Shown: positions 23,535 through 32,791, numbered from the stretch's first letter. The stretch is DNA of 64,000 nucleotides from Methylosinus sp. H3A (GCF_015709455.1 NZ_JADNQW010000005.1:3492001-3556000), one strand, 5' to 3'. Translations and numbers: made by a program. Notes: generated by a model not told the origin, from the sequence alone.

Positions 23535-24905
23535 ATGGTCGACAGAAAGACCGGCGAACGCCAGATCGAGGCCTTTCTTCTGGACGAGATGAAGGCGGAG
23601 ATCGACGAGCTCGCCCATAGCGAGGTCGACGACTACACGAAATTCGTCTACGCCCGCGCGCGGGAGTTCTATTGGACGGCGACGCGCCTGCTCGGTCTCG
23701 GCCGGCTACACGACGGAGTGTGGCGCAAGCCGAGCGCCGACAAGGCGACGACGTGGCGCACCGCTCTGGCGGGCGATATTCCCCCTCCAGCGACCAGCGG
23801 CCGGTTGCTCGTCGACATGACGGCGACGCATCGCACCATCGGCCGCACCGGCATTCAGCGCGTCGTGCGCGAGATCGCGCGCGCGATGGTCGAGAGCGGC
23901 GCTGGAATTCCCGTTTTCATGGAGGATGGGCGTCTTTTTTCCCATTTCACGCATGAAAATCTACCCGATGAGGTGACGCCTGGGGCCGGCGACAAGCTTC
24001 TGCTGCTCGACGCGGGCTGGCATCTCACCGCGGAATATTCGCGGATGATCGATCGGGTGGCGCAGGCGGGCGGCGAGACCATCGGTTGCCTGTATGATCT
24101 CATTCCGATCCTCTACCCTTCTGTCGTGACGCAATCGGCGCATCTCGCCTTTGTGGAATGGTTCGATCTGCTCGTCCGAAAGAGCGATGCGATCATCGGC
24201 ATCTCGAAGGCCGTCGTCGACGATTTCGCGGCCTATGCGCGGGGGCGGCGGCTGCCGTGCAAGCCTGGATTGCGGCTCGGCTGGTGGCCGCTCGGCGCAG
24301 ATTTCTCGGCGCTTCGCGGCGAGACGCCGTCGCCGCGCGCGGTCGAGGCGGCCGCGGGCGTTCAGCCGCTCTTCCTCAGCGTCGGCACGCTCGAGCCGAG
24401 AAAAGGCCATGCGGTCGCGCTGCGCGCCTTCGATCGCTGGTGGAAGGAAGGCGCCGACGTCCGCTATGTCATTGTCGGCTCCAAGGGCTGGAATGTGCGT
24501 TCGCTCGAGCGGCGCATCGTCGGACATGCGGAATTCGGGCGGCGCCTGTTCTGGCTGCAGGGCGCGAGCGACGCCGATCTGCGCTATCTCTATGAGCGCA
24601 CGCGCGCGCTGGTGTTTCCCTCGATCGCGGAGGGGTTCGGCCTGCCGCTCGTCGAGGCCGCGCATTTCGGCGCGCGCGCGATCGCGAGCGACATTCCCGT
24701 GTTCCGGGAGGTCGGCGGCGATTGGGTCTCCTATTTCGATCCGGCGGACAGCGACGCTCTGCTCGCCCGTATGAAGGAGGCGCTCGCCACGCCGGCTACC
24801 CCTGCGCAGGCCTGCGACATATTGTCCTGGCGCCGGTCCGCAGAGGCGCTGGCGCGCATTCTGCGGGAGGGCGACTATCCCCTGCGGCTCGACGCGGCGC
24901 GTTGA
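23535..24905 (+). CDS. Glycosyltransferase family 4/1
   Basis: A 456-residue GT-B glycosyltransferase. The N-terminal part (VDMTATHRTIGRTGIQRVVREIARAM) is of the type found in O-antigen or capsule mannosyl- and rhamnosyltransferases. The C-terminal half has LSVGTLEPRKGH and the donor-binding block FPSIAEGFGLPLVEAAHFG. It may act in the same envelope polymer pathway as the genes at 11536-19570, but it stands alone. Confidence 0.88.
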   Translation: MVDRKTGERQIEAFLLDEMKAEIDELAHSEVDDYTKFVYARAREFYWTATRLLGLGRLHDGVWRKPSADKATTWRTALAGDIPPPATSGRLLVDMTATHRTIGRTGIQRVVREIARAMVESGAGIPVFMEDGRLFSHFTHENLPDEVTPGAGDKLLLLDAGWHLTAEYSRMIDRVAQAGGETIGCLYDLIPILYPSVVTQSAHLAFVEWFDLLVRKSDAIIGISKAVVDDFAAYARGRRLPCKPGLRLGWWPLGADFSALRGETPSPRAVEAAAGVQPLFLSVGTLEPRKGHAVALRAFDRWWKEGADVRYVIVGSKGWNVRSLERRIVGHAEFGRRLFWLQGASDADLRYLYERTRALVFPSIAEGFGLPLVEAAHFGARAIASDIPVFREVGGDWVSYFDPADSDALLARMKEALATPATPAQACDILSWRRSAEALARILREGDYPLRLDAAR

Positions 24906-24915
24906 GCGCTGCGCC

Positions 24916-26493
24916 TCAGAACGGGTGATATTGGTAGAGCCAATTCTCCGACAGCACTTCGTCCTTGTGCTTCAGGAAGAGGCGCATTTCGACAGGATCG
25001 TTTCCTTCGACCGTCAGATCGAATTGCGCCCGCCAATGGCCGGGCACGCCGTCGAAGACGGCCTCTGTGTAGATGTAGGAGAAGGTTCCGCGTGAGGACC
25101 ACAGCACCGGCTCGGGCTTCACGCCGAAGGGCAGACGCTCGAGCGGGCCGCCCAAAAACTCCACCATGAATTTGCGCACGCCCTTGGGCCGCGCCTTGCC
25201 GGGCTGGCCGCCATTGCCGAGCCGCGTCGCCACGCAGCGCGCGAGCGGCGTGGGGGCGGGCTCGTCGGCGAGCCAATGAAGACGATAGGAGAAATCGAAA
25301 GAGGAGCCGAGGACGGCCGGTTTTTCCGGAACCCACATGGCGACGATATTGTCGTGGATCTCGTCGTCGGTCGGAATTTCGACGAGCTGCACGGCGCCCT
25401 TGCCCCAATCGCTCTTGGGCTCGATCCACACGCTCGGGCGGCGGTCGTAGAACACGCCGTCGAGATAATGATCGAAATTGCGGTCGCGCTGCAACAGGCC
25501 GAAGCCTTTCGGATTTTCGTCCGAGAAGGCCGAAGCCATCACGCGGTCGGGATTGTTCAGCGGCCGCCACAGCCGTTCGCCGCGGCCGGTCCACATTGCG
25601 AGCCCGTCGGAATCATGCACCTCCGGGCGCCAATCGACGGCGGTCTGCTTTTTGGTCTCGGAGAACCAATACATGGAGGTGAGCGGCGCTATGCCGAAGC
25701 GAGTGAAGCTTCCGCGTAAATGCAGCGAGCAATCGACGTCCATCACCACGCCTTTGCCGCGCTTTGCGAGAATGCGAAAGGCGCCGACGATGGAAGGGCC
25801 TTCGAGCAAGAGATGCAACGTCAGCCCGTCCTCGGTCTCCGGGCCGATATAGACATTGGTGAAGTCCGGGAATTCTTCCGGTCGGCCAGAGACCCAAGTG
25901 TCGAGCGCGACGCCTCGGGCGGAGAGCCCATATTGGCGCAATGCGCCGATGGCGCGGAAATAGGACGCGCCGAGAAAGGCGACCCAATCGTTCTTGCGCC
26001 AGTCGAGCGGGCCGTCTTTCGGCTCCTGGATGCGAAAACCGGCGAAGCCGGCTCCCGGCGGCAGCCGGCGCGCGATCGAATCCGCCGGCATGTCGAAATA
26101 TTTCGGATTGTAGAGCACCTCGCGCGCCTGGCCGCCATCGACCGCATACATGCGGACGGCCTTTTTGAAGAACATGCCGAGGTGGAAGAATTCGACCGGG
26201 AAGCGGCCGGCGCCGGTCGTGAGCGCGTAATTCGTGTCGTAGCTGATCTTGCCCCAGGCCTCATAGTCGATCTTCGAGGTGATCTCGGGATCGGGCTGGC
26301 TCGGCGGCCGAAACGGCTCGGCGATGCGGCGACGCGCCGTCTCCTTCAGCCGCTCGAAGGAGAAGGGCTCTGGCGCCCCGAGATCGAGGCGGCCGGGAAC
26401 CGGCTGGGCGTGGAGCTCGGTCGCGCCGGCGGCGCCGAGCGCGCTCGTCGCCGCGGCCTTGAGGAAGGAGCGGCGATCGGTGTCGTCGATCAT
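24916..26493 (-). CDS. Periplasmic glucan biosynthesis protein, OpgG/OpgD (MdoG/MdoD) family
   Basis: A 525-residue protein with a twin-arginine signal (DRRSFLKAAATSALGAAG) and the full MdoG fold (YDTNYALTTGAGRFPVEFFHLGM, FYDRRPSVWIEPKSDWGKG, ENWLYQYHPF). It shapes osmoregulated periplasmic glucans. The Tat signal resembles OpgD more than OpgG. No opgH is nearby. A small membrane-protein gene lies upstream on the same strand. Confidence 0.92.
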   Translation of the reverse strand: MIDDTDRRSFLKAAATSALGAAGATELHAQPVPGRLDLGAPEPFSFERLKETARRRIAEPFRPPSQPDPEITSKIDYEAWGKISYDTNYALTTGAGRFPVEFFHLGMFFKKAVRMYAVDGGQAREVLYNPKYFDMPADSIARRLPPGAGFAGFRIQEPKDGPLDWRKNDWVAFLGASYFRAIGALRQYGLSARGVALDTWVSGRPEEFPDFTNVYIGPETEDGLTLHLLLEGPSIVGAFRILAKRGKGVVMDVDCSLHLRGSFTRFGIAPLTSMYWFSETKKQTAVDWRPEVHDSDGLAMWTGRGERLWRPLNNPDRVMASAFSDENPKGFGLLQRDRNFDHYLDGVFYDRRPSVWIEPKSDWGKGAVQLVEIPTDDEIHDNIVAMWVPEKPAVLGSSFDFSYRLHWLADEPAPTPLARCVATRLGNGGQPGKARPKGVRKFMVEFLGGPLERLPFGVKPEPVLWSSRGTFSYIYTEAVFDGVPGHWRAQFDLTVEGNDPVEMRLFLKHKDEVLSENWLYQYHPF

Positions 26494-26564
26494 GCAGGGA
26501 GCCTCGCAGCGCGGGGGAACGCCTGTCGTCGGCCGAAGGCGCGTGAAATCAGCGGATCGGCAAC

Positions 26565-26795
26565 TCAGCGTATCGGTTCATGGCGGACGGCGGTGCGCAT
26601 GAAGAAATACAGGCCGACGAAACCCACCAGCGCGAAGGCGATTTCAAAAATGCGGCTCACCGCCGGGTCGAGCTGAAACAGGCCGCCGAGCGCCCAGCCG
26701 GCCGCCCAGGAGGCGCCGACGAGCTCCGTGCCGACCAGAATCGCGACCGCGACCAGCGTCGACAAATGCACTAGGTTCAAGGGCTTCTTGCTCAT
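26565..26795 (-). CDS. 76-residue membrane protein
   Basis: Starts MSKKPLNLVHLSTLVAVAIL at ATG 26795 and has two hydrophobic helices (LVAVAILVGTELVGASWAAG and RIFEIAFALVGFVGLYFF) with a basic tail. No family function is known to me. It lies upstream of the OpgG/D gene, 71 bases away on the same strand, and may be co-transcribed with it. Confidence 0.65.
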   Translation of the reverse strand: MSKKPLNLVHLSTLVAVAILVGTELVGASWAAGWALGGLFQLDPAVSRIFEIAFALVGFVGLYFFMRTAVRHEPIR

Positions 26796-26846
26796 CGGGA
26801 GAAGGACTCCGCGCTCATCGTCCAGCGCGACCGTGCTATACGATCG

Positions 26847-26875
26847 CGTCGCCCGGCGCAAGTCGCCGGGCGACG
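26847..26875. promoter_or_regulatory. 12-bp inverted repeat between divergent genes
   Basis: Perfect arms CGTCGCCCGGCG and CGCCGGGCGACG (26847-26858 and 26864-26875) with a 5-nt centre, between the small membrane-protein gene and the FHA-protease gene. No T-run follows, so it is either an operator-type site or an insulating hairpin. Confidence 0.45.
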
Positions 26876-27002
26876 CCGCCGACGAACTCCCCTTGCGAGG
26901 CGGCTCGCGCCGCTGGTATTGTGTAAATCGAGGCGACATAGGCGCAATTTTTGGATTTCCGCGCGCCGAAACAAAGTCGCGTTTTTTTTCAGGGGCGGGG
27001 CT

Positions 27003-28808
27003 ATGGTTGGAGTCGTCGAGCGCGTCGTCATTCGGCATTTGTCCGGGTCGAAGGCAAATCAGATCGAGCAGCTTCCGATCGGCGGTCTCGAGGAGATAAC
27101 TATCGGCCGCGATCCGACCTCGAAAATCGCCTTCGATCCCACCATCGACGGGGTCGTCAGTCGCCAGCATGCGGTGATCCGCATCGAAGGCGAAGGCGAT
27201 AATGTGAAGTTCAAGCTCTTCGATCTCAACAGCAGCAATGGCACCTTCCTCAACGGCCAGCGCATCTCGCAGGAGGCCGAGCTGCTGCCCGAGGACAAGA
27301 TCGAGCTCGGCGGCGCCAAAGGGCCGAAATTCACATTCGATCTGCAGCCGCGTCCAGCCAGCTTCGCGGCGCGCACGCGCGTCATCGGCATAGACGATTC
27401 CGCCGCGACGCGGCTGATCGAGACGGCGCAGACGGCGGCCTCGACCGCCGTCGCCGAGATCACCTCTTCCAAGACGTCGGCGACGCCGCACAAGGCCGGG
27501 GTCGGCCAGGAGACGGTGCAGCGGCTGATCGTCGAGGAGCGCCGCTCCGTGAGCCGCACCTGGGGCGCGGTGGCGGCGGGACTGCTGGCTTTCATCGCGC
27601 TGGGCGGCGGCGCCGTTTATTGGAAGCAGATCAAGGACGACGAGCGTCATCAGGCCGATCTCGCCGACGTGAAGGCCGACACCAAGCATGTCGATCAGCG
27701 CGCCGCGGCGCTTCAGGGCGAGGTGAAGACCAATCTCATCGGCATGACGCCGCTCGACATCTACAACAAATACGCCAATGCGACGGCGCGCATCGATCTG
27801 CGCTGGCGTCTCTTCGACACGCAGACCGGCAAGCCGATCTTCCATCAGACGTTCAGAATCGGCAAGGATACGCTGCCGGCCTATGTGCGCTTTCCCAACG
27901 GCAAGGTCGTGCGCTGGCTGACGCTCGAGGACGATCAGCGCTCCAATCAGCAGATCGCCGGCTCCGGACGCGGCTCCGGCTTCGTCATCAACGAGCAGGG
28001 CTATCTGCTCACCAACAAGCATGTCGCGGCCGGCTGGAAAGTGACTTATGAGTCGGGGCGCTTCGGCTTCGTCTTCGATCTGGGCGGTGGTCCGGGCGCG
28101 AAGAACGCCAAATTGCGCAAATATGGCGTCATCGATCTCGAATCCGATGATTACGCCGATTTGAACATGTGGGTTCCCGAGGCGGGCGGCGTCATTTTCC
28201 CGTCGAGCGTCGCCATTCCGATCGGCCGCAACAATATTCCCGACATGACTCGCAATGAGCAGCGCACATTCGAGGGCCGCAACGAGCAGCTCGAGGTGCG
28301 TTTCCCCGGCGCGCGGCTCGGCGTCAACGCCACTCTGGTGCGCGCTTCGGCAGATTCCGACGCGGCGCTCATCAAGATCGACTCGCCGCAGCTGCTGGAC
28401 AAGGTCGAGCTCGCCGACGACGATCAGGTGACGATCGGCGAGAAGGTCATCGTGCTCGGCTATCCGGGCATTTCGGTCGAGAATGTCCAGCGGCAGGTCA
28501 CGGTCGAGAACGGCCTGACGCGCGTCCAGAACGAGGTCATTCCCGAGGCGACGGTGACGGACGGCATCGTCTCGAAGCTGTCGACCGGCTTCAAGGAAAA
28601 AGACGGCGTTACTCTGACCAGCGCCGGCGAGCGCATTCAGCTCTCCGTGCTGGCGACGGGCGCCGGCAATAGCGGCGGCCCGGTGTTCAACTCGAATGGC
28701 AAGGTCATCGGCCTGTTCACCTACAGCCGTAGCCGCGGCGACGCGCGCGTGACGCTCGCCGTGCCGATCAAATTCGGGCGAGACCTGCTGCGCGCGCAGC
28801 GCAACTGA
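27003..28808 (+). CDS. FHA domain - transmembrane - trypsin-like serine protease
   Basis: A 601-residue membrane protein that joins phosphothreonine sensing to periplasmic proteolysis. The FHA domain spans residues 5-115 (IGRDPTSKI, VVSRQHAVI, DLNSSNGTFLNG). One transmembrane helix lies at about 186-206. The protease domain spans about 315-600, with a readable triad: H340 (LLTNKHVAAG), D453 (ASADSDAALI) and S557 (GAGNSGGP). No PDZ domain is seen. ATG at 27003 follows GGGGCGGGG. It heads an operon with a PP2C phosphatase and a Ser/Thr kinase, which presumably set the phosphorylation read by the FHA domain. Confidence 0.88.
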   Translation: MVGVVERVVIRHLSGSKANQIEQLPIGGLEEITIGRDPTSKIAFDPTIDGVVSRQHAVIRIEGEGDNVKFKLFDLNSSNGTFLNGQRISQEAELLPEDKIELGGAKGPKFTFDLQPRPASFAARTRVIGIDDSAATRLIETAQTAASTAVAEITSSKTSATPHKAGVGQETVQRLIVEERRSVSRTWGAVAAGLLAFIALGGGAVYWKQIKDDERHQADLADVKADTKHVDQRAAALQGEVKTNLIGMTPLDIYNKYANATARIDLRWRLFDTQTGKPIFHQTFRIGKDTLPAYVRFPNGKVVRWLTLEDDQRSNQQIAGSGRGSGFVINEQGYLLTNKHVAAGWKVTYESGRFGFVFDLGGGPGAKNAKLRKYGVIDLESDDYADLNMWVPEAGGVIFPSSVAIPIGRNNIPDMTRNEQRTFEGRNEQLEVRFPGARLGVNATLVRASADSDAALIKIDSPQLLDKVELADDDQVTIGEKVIVLGYPGISVENVQRQVTVENGLTRVQNEVIPEATVTDGIVSKLSTGFKEKDGVTLTSAGERIQLSVLATGAGNSGGPVFNSNGKVIGLFTYSRSRGDARVTLAVPIKFGRDLLRAQRN

Positions 28809-28824
28809 TCGAAGGTCGAGGACA

Positions 28825-29694
28825 ATGGCGACGGGCCTCGAGGCTCCTTTGGGCGCTTTCCGCGTCGTCGGCGCGATGCGGACGGATGTCGGCCGCGTGC
28901 GCTCCTCCAATGAGGACAGCGTGGCCTTTGTCGCGCCGGCGCCGGACGCGCCCGAAGCGAAATCCGGCTATCTCGCCATCGTCGCCGACGGAATGGGCGG
29001 CCACGCGGCCGGCGAAGTGGCGAGCGCCCTCGCTACGGAAGTGGTGCGCCGCGTGTTCTATTCGCTCGATGTCGAGCCGCCGCGCGCGCTGAAGGCCGCT
29101 TTCGATGCCGCCAATCGCGCCGTCTTCGAGCAGAGCGCGCGCGAGCCCGAATGCAAGGGAATGGGCACGACCTGCACCGCCGTCGTTATTCGCGACGGCA
29201 GGCTGTGGCTCGCCCATGTCGGCGACAGCCGCGCCTATATCGTCAGGGGCCGCGAGGTCTCGCAACTCTCCGACGATCAGACGCTGCATGCGCAATTGGT
29301 GCGCGAGGGCGTGATGACGCAAGAGGAGGTAGAGCGCAGCCCCGGCGGCAATGTCATTCTCCAGGCTGTCGGAACGCGCAAGGAAGTCGCGCCGACGATC
29401 TGGTCGGAGGGGTTGCCGCTCGCGATCGGCGATGCGATCGTGCTGTGTTCCGACGGCCTCTCCAATCTCGTCTCCGACGTGGAGCTCGCCGCGATCGTCC
29501 CCGAACGCGCGCCGCAGGAGTCCTGCCGGCTGCTGGTGGACGCCGCCCTCGCGGCGGGGGGGCACGACAATATTTCGGTTGGCGTGTTTCGGATCGTCGC
29601 GCCGCCGGGCGCGCGCTCCGATCAGGCCGCGACGCAGAAGATTTCAGTCGTCGCGGACGGCGCGCCGCCGACGCGCGTCGTCATTGTTCGATAG
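28825..29694 (+). CDS. PP2C-type Ser/Thr protein phosphatase
   Basis: A 289-residue cytosolic phosphatase of the PPM family. Metal-binding motifs are present in order: RSSNEDSVAF, VADGMGGHAAGE, GTTCTAVVI, HVGDSRAYIVRG, and the final DNISVGVF. It lies 16 bases after the FHA-protease gene and 12 before the kinase gene. Its expected role is to reverse phosphorylation by that kinase. Confidence 0.95.
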   Translation: MATGLEAPLGAFRVVGAMRTDVGRVRSSNEDSVAFVAPAPDAPEAKSGYLAIVADGMGGHAAGEVASALATEVVRRVFYSLDVEPPRALKAAFDAANRAVFEQSAREPECKGMGTTCTAVVIRDGRLWLAHVGDSRAYIVRGREVSQLSDDQTLHAQLVREGVMTQEEVERSPGGNVILQAVGTRKEVAPTIWSEGLPLAIGDAIVLCSDGLSNLVSDVELAAIVPERAPQESCRLLVDAALAAGGHDNISVGVFRIVAPPGARSDQAATQKISVVADGAPPTRVVIVR

Positions 29695-29706
29695 AGGCAT
29701 AGGGTC

Positions 29707-31506
29707 ATGAGCGACCAGAGAATGATCGGCCATTACCGGATCGTCGAGCTGCTCGGCTCCGGCGCGATGGGCAAAGTATACGCCGCCGCCGACACTTTCA
29801 TCGACGGGCGCGAGGTGGCGATCAAATCCTTGCGCGCGGAGCTGACGCAGGATCCGGAATTCGTCGGGCGGTTCAAGGCGGAGGCGCAGAGCCTCGCGCG
29901 CCTGAATCATCCCAATATCACCATGCTCCATTCGCTGCTGCCCGAGGGCAATGAGCTCTTCATGGTGATGGAGCTGGTGCGCGGCCGCCCGCTCGACGAC
30001 GTGCTGCGCGAGCGCGGCGGACCGCTCGGCCTCAAAGAGTGCCTCGCCATCGTCTCGCAGGCGGCCGACGGCGTCGCCTATGCACATCAGATGGGCGTGA
30101 TCCATCGCGACATTAAGCCGTCCAATCTCATGATCGGCAATGACGGGCGCGTGAAGATCATGGACTTCGGCATCGCCCGCGTGCAGGGCAGCGTGCGGAT
30201 GACGCGCGCCGGCACGGCGATCGGCACGCCGCTCTATATGGCGCCGGAGCAGCGTCGCGGCAGCGAGGGCGACGAGCGCAGCGATCTCTATTCGCTCGCC
30301 GTCGTGCTCTATGAGATCGTCTCCGGCGCGCCGCCTTTCGCCGGGCTCGACGAAGTCGAGCTGCTGCAGGCCCAAATCAGCAGAGACCCGCCGCCGCTGG
30401 TGCCGCGCGTCGGCGGCGTGACGCCGGAGCTCGAGGCGGCGATCATGAAGGCGCTCGCCAAGCGGCCCGAGCAGCGCTATCCGTCGATCCGCGCCTTCAG
30501 CGACGCGATCGGCGCGACCAGCCTTCGCGTGGACGCAACGGCGATCGTCCAGAGCCCCGCGCATCTGCTCGACCGCGCGACGCAGACCGCGAGCGCCAGC
30601 CCCGCCGCCTCCTTGCCCTCTGTCGCTCTGGCCGTCGCCAAGAGCCGCTCGACCTCGCTGGTCCGGCGCTTCAAATCGCTGCATCCGGCGTTGCAGGGCG
30701 TGTCGGTGGCTCTTGTCGCTTTCGCGGCCGTCGCGCCTCTGCTGTTCGGCGGCGACGACGCCGGGGCGAAGAAGCGCGACGATCGCGTTGAGCGCGACCG
30801 CCGCGCGACGGAGCTGGAGAGTGATCGCCGTCAAACGGTGAAGACTTATGATTACGGCCAGGTCGGCGAGATCAAGCAGGTGCGAAACGAGATCGACCGG
30901 CCGGCGCTGATGACGGATGCGCCGGCGGCCAAGCCCAAATGCAACGAGGGCTTCAGCATAGCCGATTGCCAGCCGTCCACTGTGCCGGGCCAGAAGACCG
31001 CCGCCGTCGAGAAGGCCTCGCTCGGCTCGGCCGGAACGGTCGCCGATTTGCGCCGCGCGTTGAAGGAGAAAGAGTTCGATCGCGCTTTTGCGATCGGCGA
31101 GCCCCTCGCCGAGTCGGGCGAAAGAGAAGCGCAATTCATCGTCGGCATGATTGCGTTGAAAGGGCAGGGGCGCTCCCAGCATCTTCCGACCGCTTTCAAA
31201 TGGATCAAGAAATCGGCCGAGAAGGAATTTCCGGACGCGCAGGCGATGCTCGGCAATATGTATCAGAATGGCGACGCGGAGGGCGGCGAGAATCTCGAGG
31301 AGGCGGTTCGCTGGTTCATGAAGGCGGCCGAGCAGAACAACGCCCGCGGCCAGTTCTGGCTGGGCAAGGCCTATGAAAAGGGCGTACCGAATATTCTGAA
31401 GAAGGATGTGAAGAAGGCCGGCGATCTCTACCGCCTCGCCAAGGCGCAGGATTTTCCCGGCGCCGCCGAGGCTTTGGACGCGCTTCGCAAATCCGGCAAA
31501 TATTGA
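29707..31506 (+). CDS. Membrane Ser/Thr protein kinase with Sel1-like repeats
   Basis: A 599-residue Hanks-type kinase. The glycine loop is LGSGAMGKVY, the catalytic lysine K40 (VAIKSL), the HRDIKPSN loop has D135, and DFG is at 153-155. A juxtamembrane region leads to a transmembrane helix (GVSVALVAFAAVAPLLFG). The extracytoplasmic part has a charged linker and, from about 450, Sel1-like repeats (FIVGMIALKGQG, MLGNMYQNGDAEGG, FWLGKAYEKGVP), which probably sense a periplasmic protein. It closes the three-gene signalling operon. Confidence 0.93.
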   Translation: MSDQRMIGHYRIVELLGSGAMGKVYAAADTFIDGREVAIKSLRAELTQDPEFVGRFKAEAQSLARLNHPNITMLHSLLPEGNELFMVMELVRGRPLDDVLRERGGPLGLKECLAIVSQAADGVAYAHQMGVIHRDIKPSNLMIGNDGRVKIMDFGIARVQGSVRMTRAGTAIGTPLYMAPEQRRGSEGDERSDLYSLAVVLYEIVSGAPPFAGLDEVELLQAQISRDPPPLVPRVGGVTPELEAAIMKALAKRPEQRYPSIRAFSDAIGATSLRVDATAIVQSPAHLLDRATQTASASPAASLPSVALAVAKSRSTSLVRRFKSLHPALQGVSVALVAFAAVAPLLFGGDDAGAKKRDDRVERDRRATELESDRRQTVKTYDYGQVGEIKQVRNEIDRPALMTDAPAAKPKCNEGFSIADCQPSTVPGQKTAAVEKASLGSAGTVADLRRALKEKEFDRAFAIGEPLAESGEREAQFIVGMIALKGQGRSQHLPTAFKWIKKSAEKEFPDAQAMLGNMYQNGDAEGGENLEEAVRWFMKAAEQNNARGQFWLGKAYEKGVPNILKKDVKKAGDLYRLAKAQDFPGAAEALDALRKSGKY

Positions 31507-31511
31507 TGGAG

Positions 31512-31529
31512 CCGCTTTGGCGGATTTTT
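31512..31529 (+). terminator. Short hairpin with T-run after the kinase operon
   Basis: CCGC-TTTG-GCGG stem (31512-31523) followed by ATTTTT, five bases after the kinase stop codon. The short stem makes this a modest terminator; it touches the end of the convergent gene. Confidence 0.45.
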
Positions 31530-31915
31530 CAGTAATCCGCCTTGCCGAGCCCGGTCGCGCTGCTGTTGGCGCCGCCGCCCGTATCGCCTCCATTGCCGCC
31601 GCCGCCTCCATTGCCGCCGCGACGGCTGCGCCGCGAGGCGTGGCGGGAGCCGCCGCCTCCGCCGTGATGGTGGACGACCTGCCGTGGGGGACGACGCGTG
31701 CGATAGGGATAGCCGCCGTTATAACCGCCGCCGGTCGGGCCGAGATGCAGCCGGAATGGACCGAAGCCGATATATTGAGCCTCGGCGGAGCCGGCGTCGA
31801 GCACGGCGACCGGAAGCGCGAACAGCCCCGTCAGCAGCGCGCGGCGCGTGAGTTGCGACGAAGCGTCGGAATTGGATTCGTCGCCATGAAATTCGCGGTG
31901 ATGTTCGTCGATCAT
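31529..31915 (-). CDS. Tat-exported glycine-rich small protein
   Basis: A 128-residue protein with a Tat-type signal (TRRALLTGLFALPVAVLDAGSAEAQ), a short core (YIGFGPFRLHLGPTGGGYNG) and a low-complexity tail of Gly, Asn, His and Arg. Function is unknown. It is convergent with the kinase operon. Confidence 0.6.
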   Translation of the reverse strand: MIDEHHREFHGDESNSDASSQLTRRALLTGLFALPVAVLDAGSAEAQYIGFGPFRLHLGPTGGGYNGGYPYRTRRPPRQVVHHHGGGGGSRHASRRSRRGGNGGGGGNGGDTGGGANSSATGLGKADY

Positions 31916-32033
31916 CTTCGCCAGCCTGAAAAATCCCCAGTTTAACTATCAGGCGTGGTCTCGACATTGTCAAATGCGTATTCGAGTCGGTTCGTGCGCG
32001 GCGCTGCAAGGCGCCGCGCTCGCTCCGCGAGGG

Positions 32034-32369
32034 CTACCAGCCCCAGCCCCAGCCCCAGCCGCCGAAGCTCGCCCCTATTACGCCATAGCCCGCGCCATAG
32101 CCGTACGGGTAGGCATATCCATAGGTATAGGCAGGGTATGCGATCACTGGAGTCGCCACTACCTCGGGCTGGGCGACATAGACCGTCCTGTGCTCGACGA
32201 CGCGGCGCACATAGCTCGTCCTCTGTTCGCATGGCGGCGGCTCATATTCGGTTCTCTCTTCGCAGACTTGTCGACATCGCTTTTCTCTGGCGATGGCGGC
32301 GTCGACAGTGAGCGGGCCGACGACGAGCGCCAACACGCCGACCGCCGACAATCTGACGACTGTGCTCAT
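32034..32369 (-). CDS. Secreted protein with aromatic C-terminus
   Basis: A 111-residue protein starting at ATG 32369 with AGGAG upstream and a signal peptide ending VDAAIA. The body has several Cys and charged residues (EKRCRQVCEERTEYEPPPC), then a tyrosine-rich stretch and a C-terminus of alternating Gly and Trp. The last residues are encoded by a short direct repeat. It is probably periplasmic or an outer-membrane anchored small protein of unknown role. Confidence 0.6.
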   Translation of the reverse strand: MSTVVRLSAVGVLALVVGPLTVDAAIAREKRCRQVCEERTEYEPPPCEQRTSYVRRVVEHRTVYVAQPEVVATPVIAYPAYTYGYAYPYGYGAGYGVIGASFGGWGWGWGW

Positions 32370-32501
32370 GATGCGATCTCCTTCGTCTACGCTGCGAACA
32401 AACGCGCGCGAACGAAAGAAAACTATGTCGCCAATTCGTGTCGGCGAGAGGCGCGCGCAATGCGATGTGTGGCGCATTCGTCGCCGTGACGAAATTCTCT
32501 T

Positions 32502-32515
32502 TTGACGTAAATCAA
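32502..32515. promoter_or_regulatory. FNR/FixK-type box
   Basis: TTGAC-GTAA-ATCAA matches the Rhizobiales FixK/FnrL consensus TTGAT-N4-ATCAA with one change. It lies about 133 bases upstream of each of two divergent small genes (32369 and 32648). It suggests oxygen-responsive control of one or both; the exact promoters were not resolved. Confidence 0.5.
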
Positions 32516-32647
32516 AAGCATTCGCGCTGCTGCGGTTGTTTGACGCTGCGGCTACGCGCGCGCTCGTCGAGCGTCGCGTCGAAGGCCTAATCTTTCATGC
32601 AAGCCTGGCGTCTCGAAATATCGCACAGGCGACTGGAGGAATCGGCA

Positions 32648-32791
32648 ATGTCCACTTACGGAGCCAATGATCCGATCGTTTTCACTTTGCTCGCGGAGGC
32701 CGTCGTCATCGCCGTCGTCTCCGTGTCGATCGTCGCTTATCTGGTTTTCAAAGCCGGTTCTCGCGCATTGAGCAAGCCGCAGGGGCATTGA
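32648..32791 (+). CDS. 47-residue single-helix membrane protein
   Basis: Reads MSTYGANDPIVFTLLAEAVV..., with one hydrophobic helix and a short basic tail (RALSKPQGH). ATG at 32648 is preceded by GGAGG. The FNR/FixK-type box upstream and its size recall accessory subunits of respiratory oxidases, but the family is not identified. Confidence 0.6.
   Translation: MSTYGANDPIVFTLLAEAVVIAVVSVSIVAYLVFKAGSRALSKPQGH

Noticed and set aside
26565..28910. A single 781-codon minus-strand gene covering the FHA-protease
   Set aside because: Only the last 76 codons (from 26795) make a plausible protein; the rest is antisense to the FHA-protease gene.
29644..31611. 655-codon frame opposite the kinase gene
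   Set aside because: Low-complexity Arg/Ala/His composition, and the plus strand has an intact kinase with all catalytic motifs.
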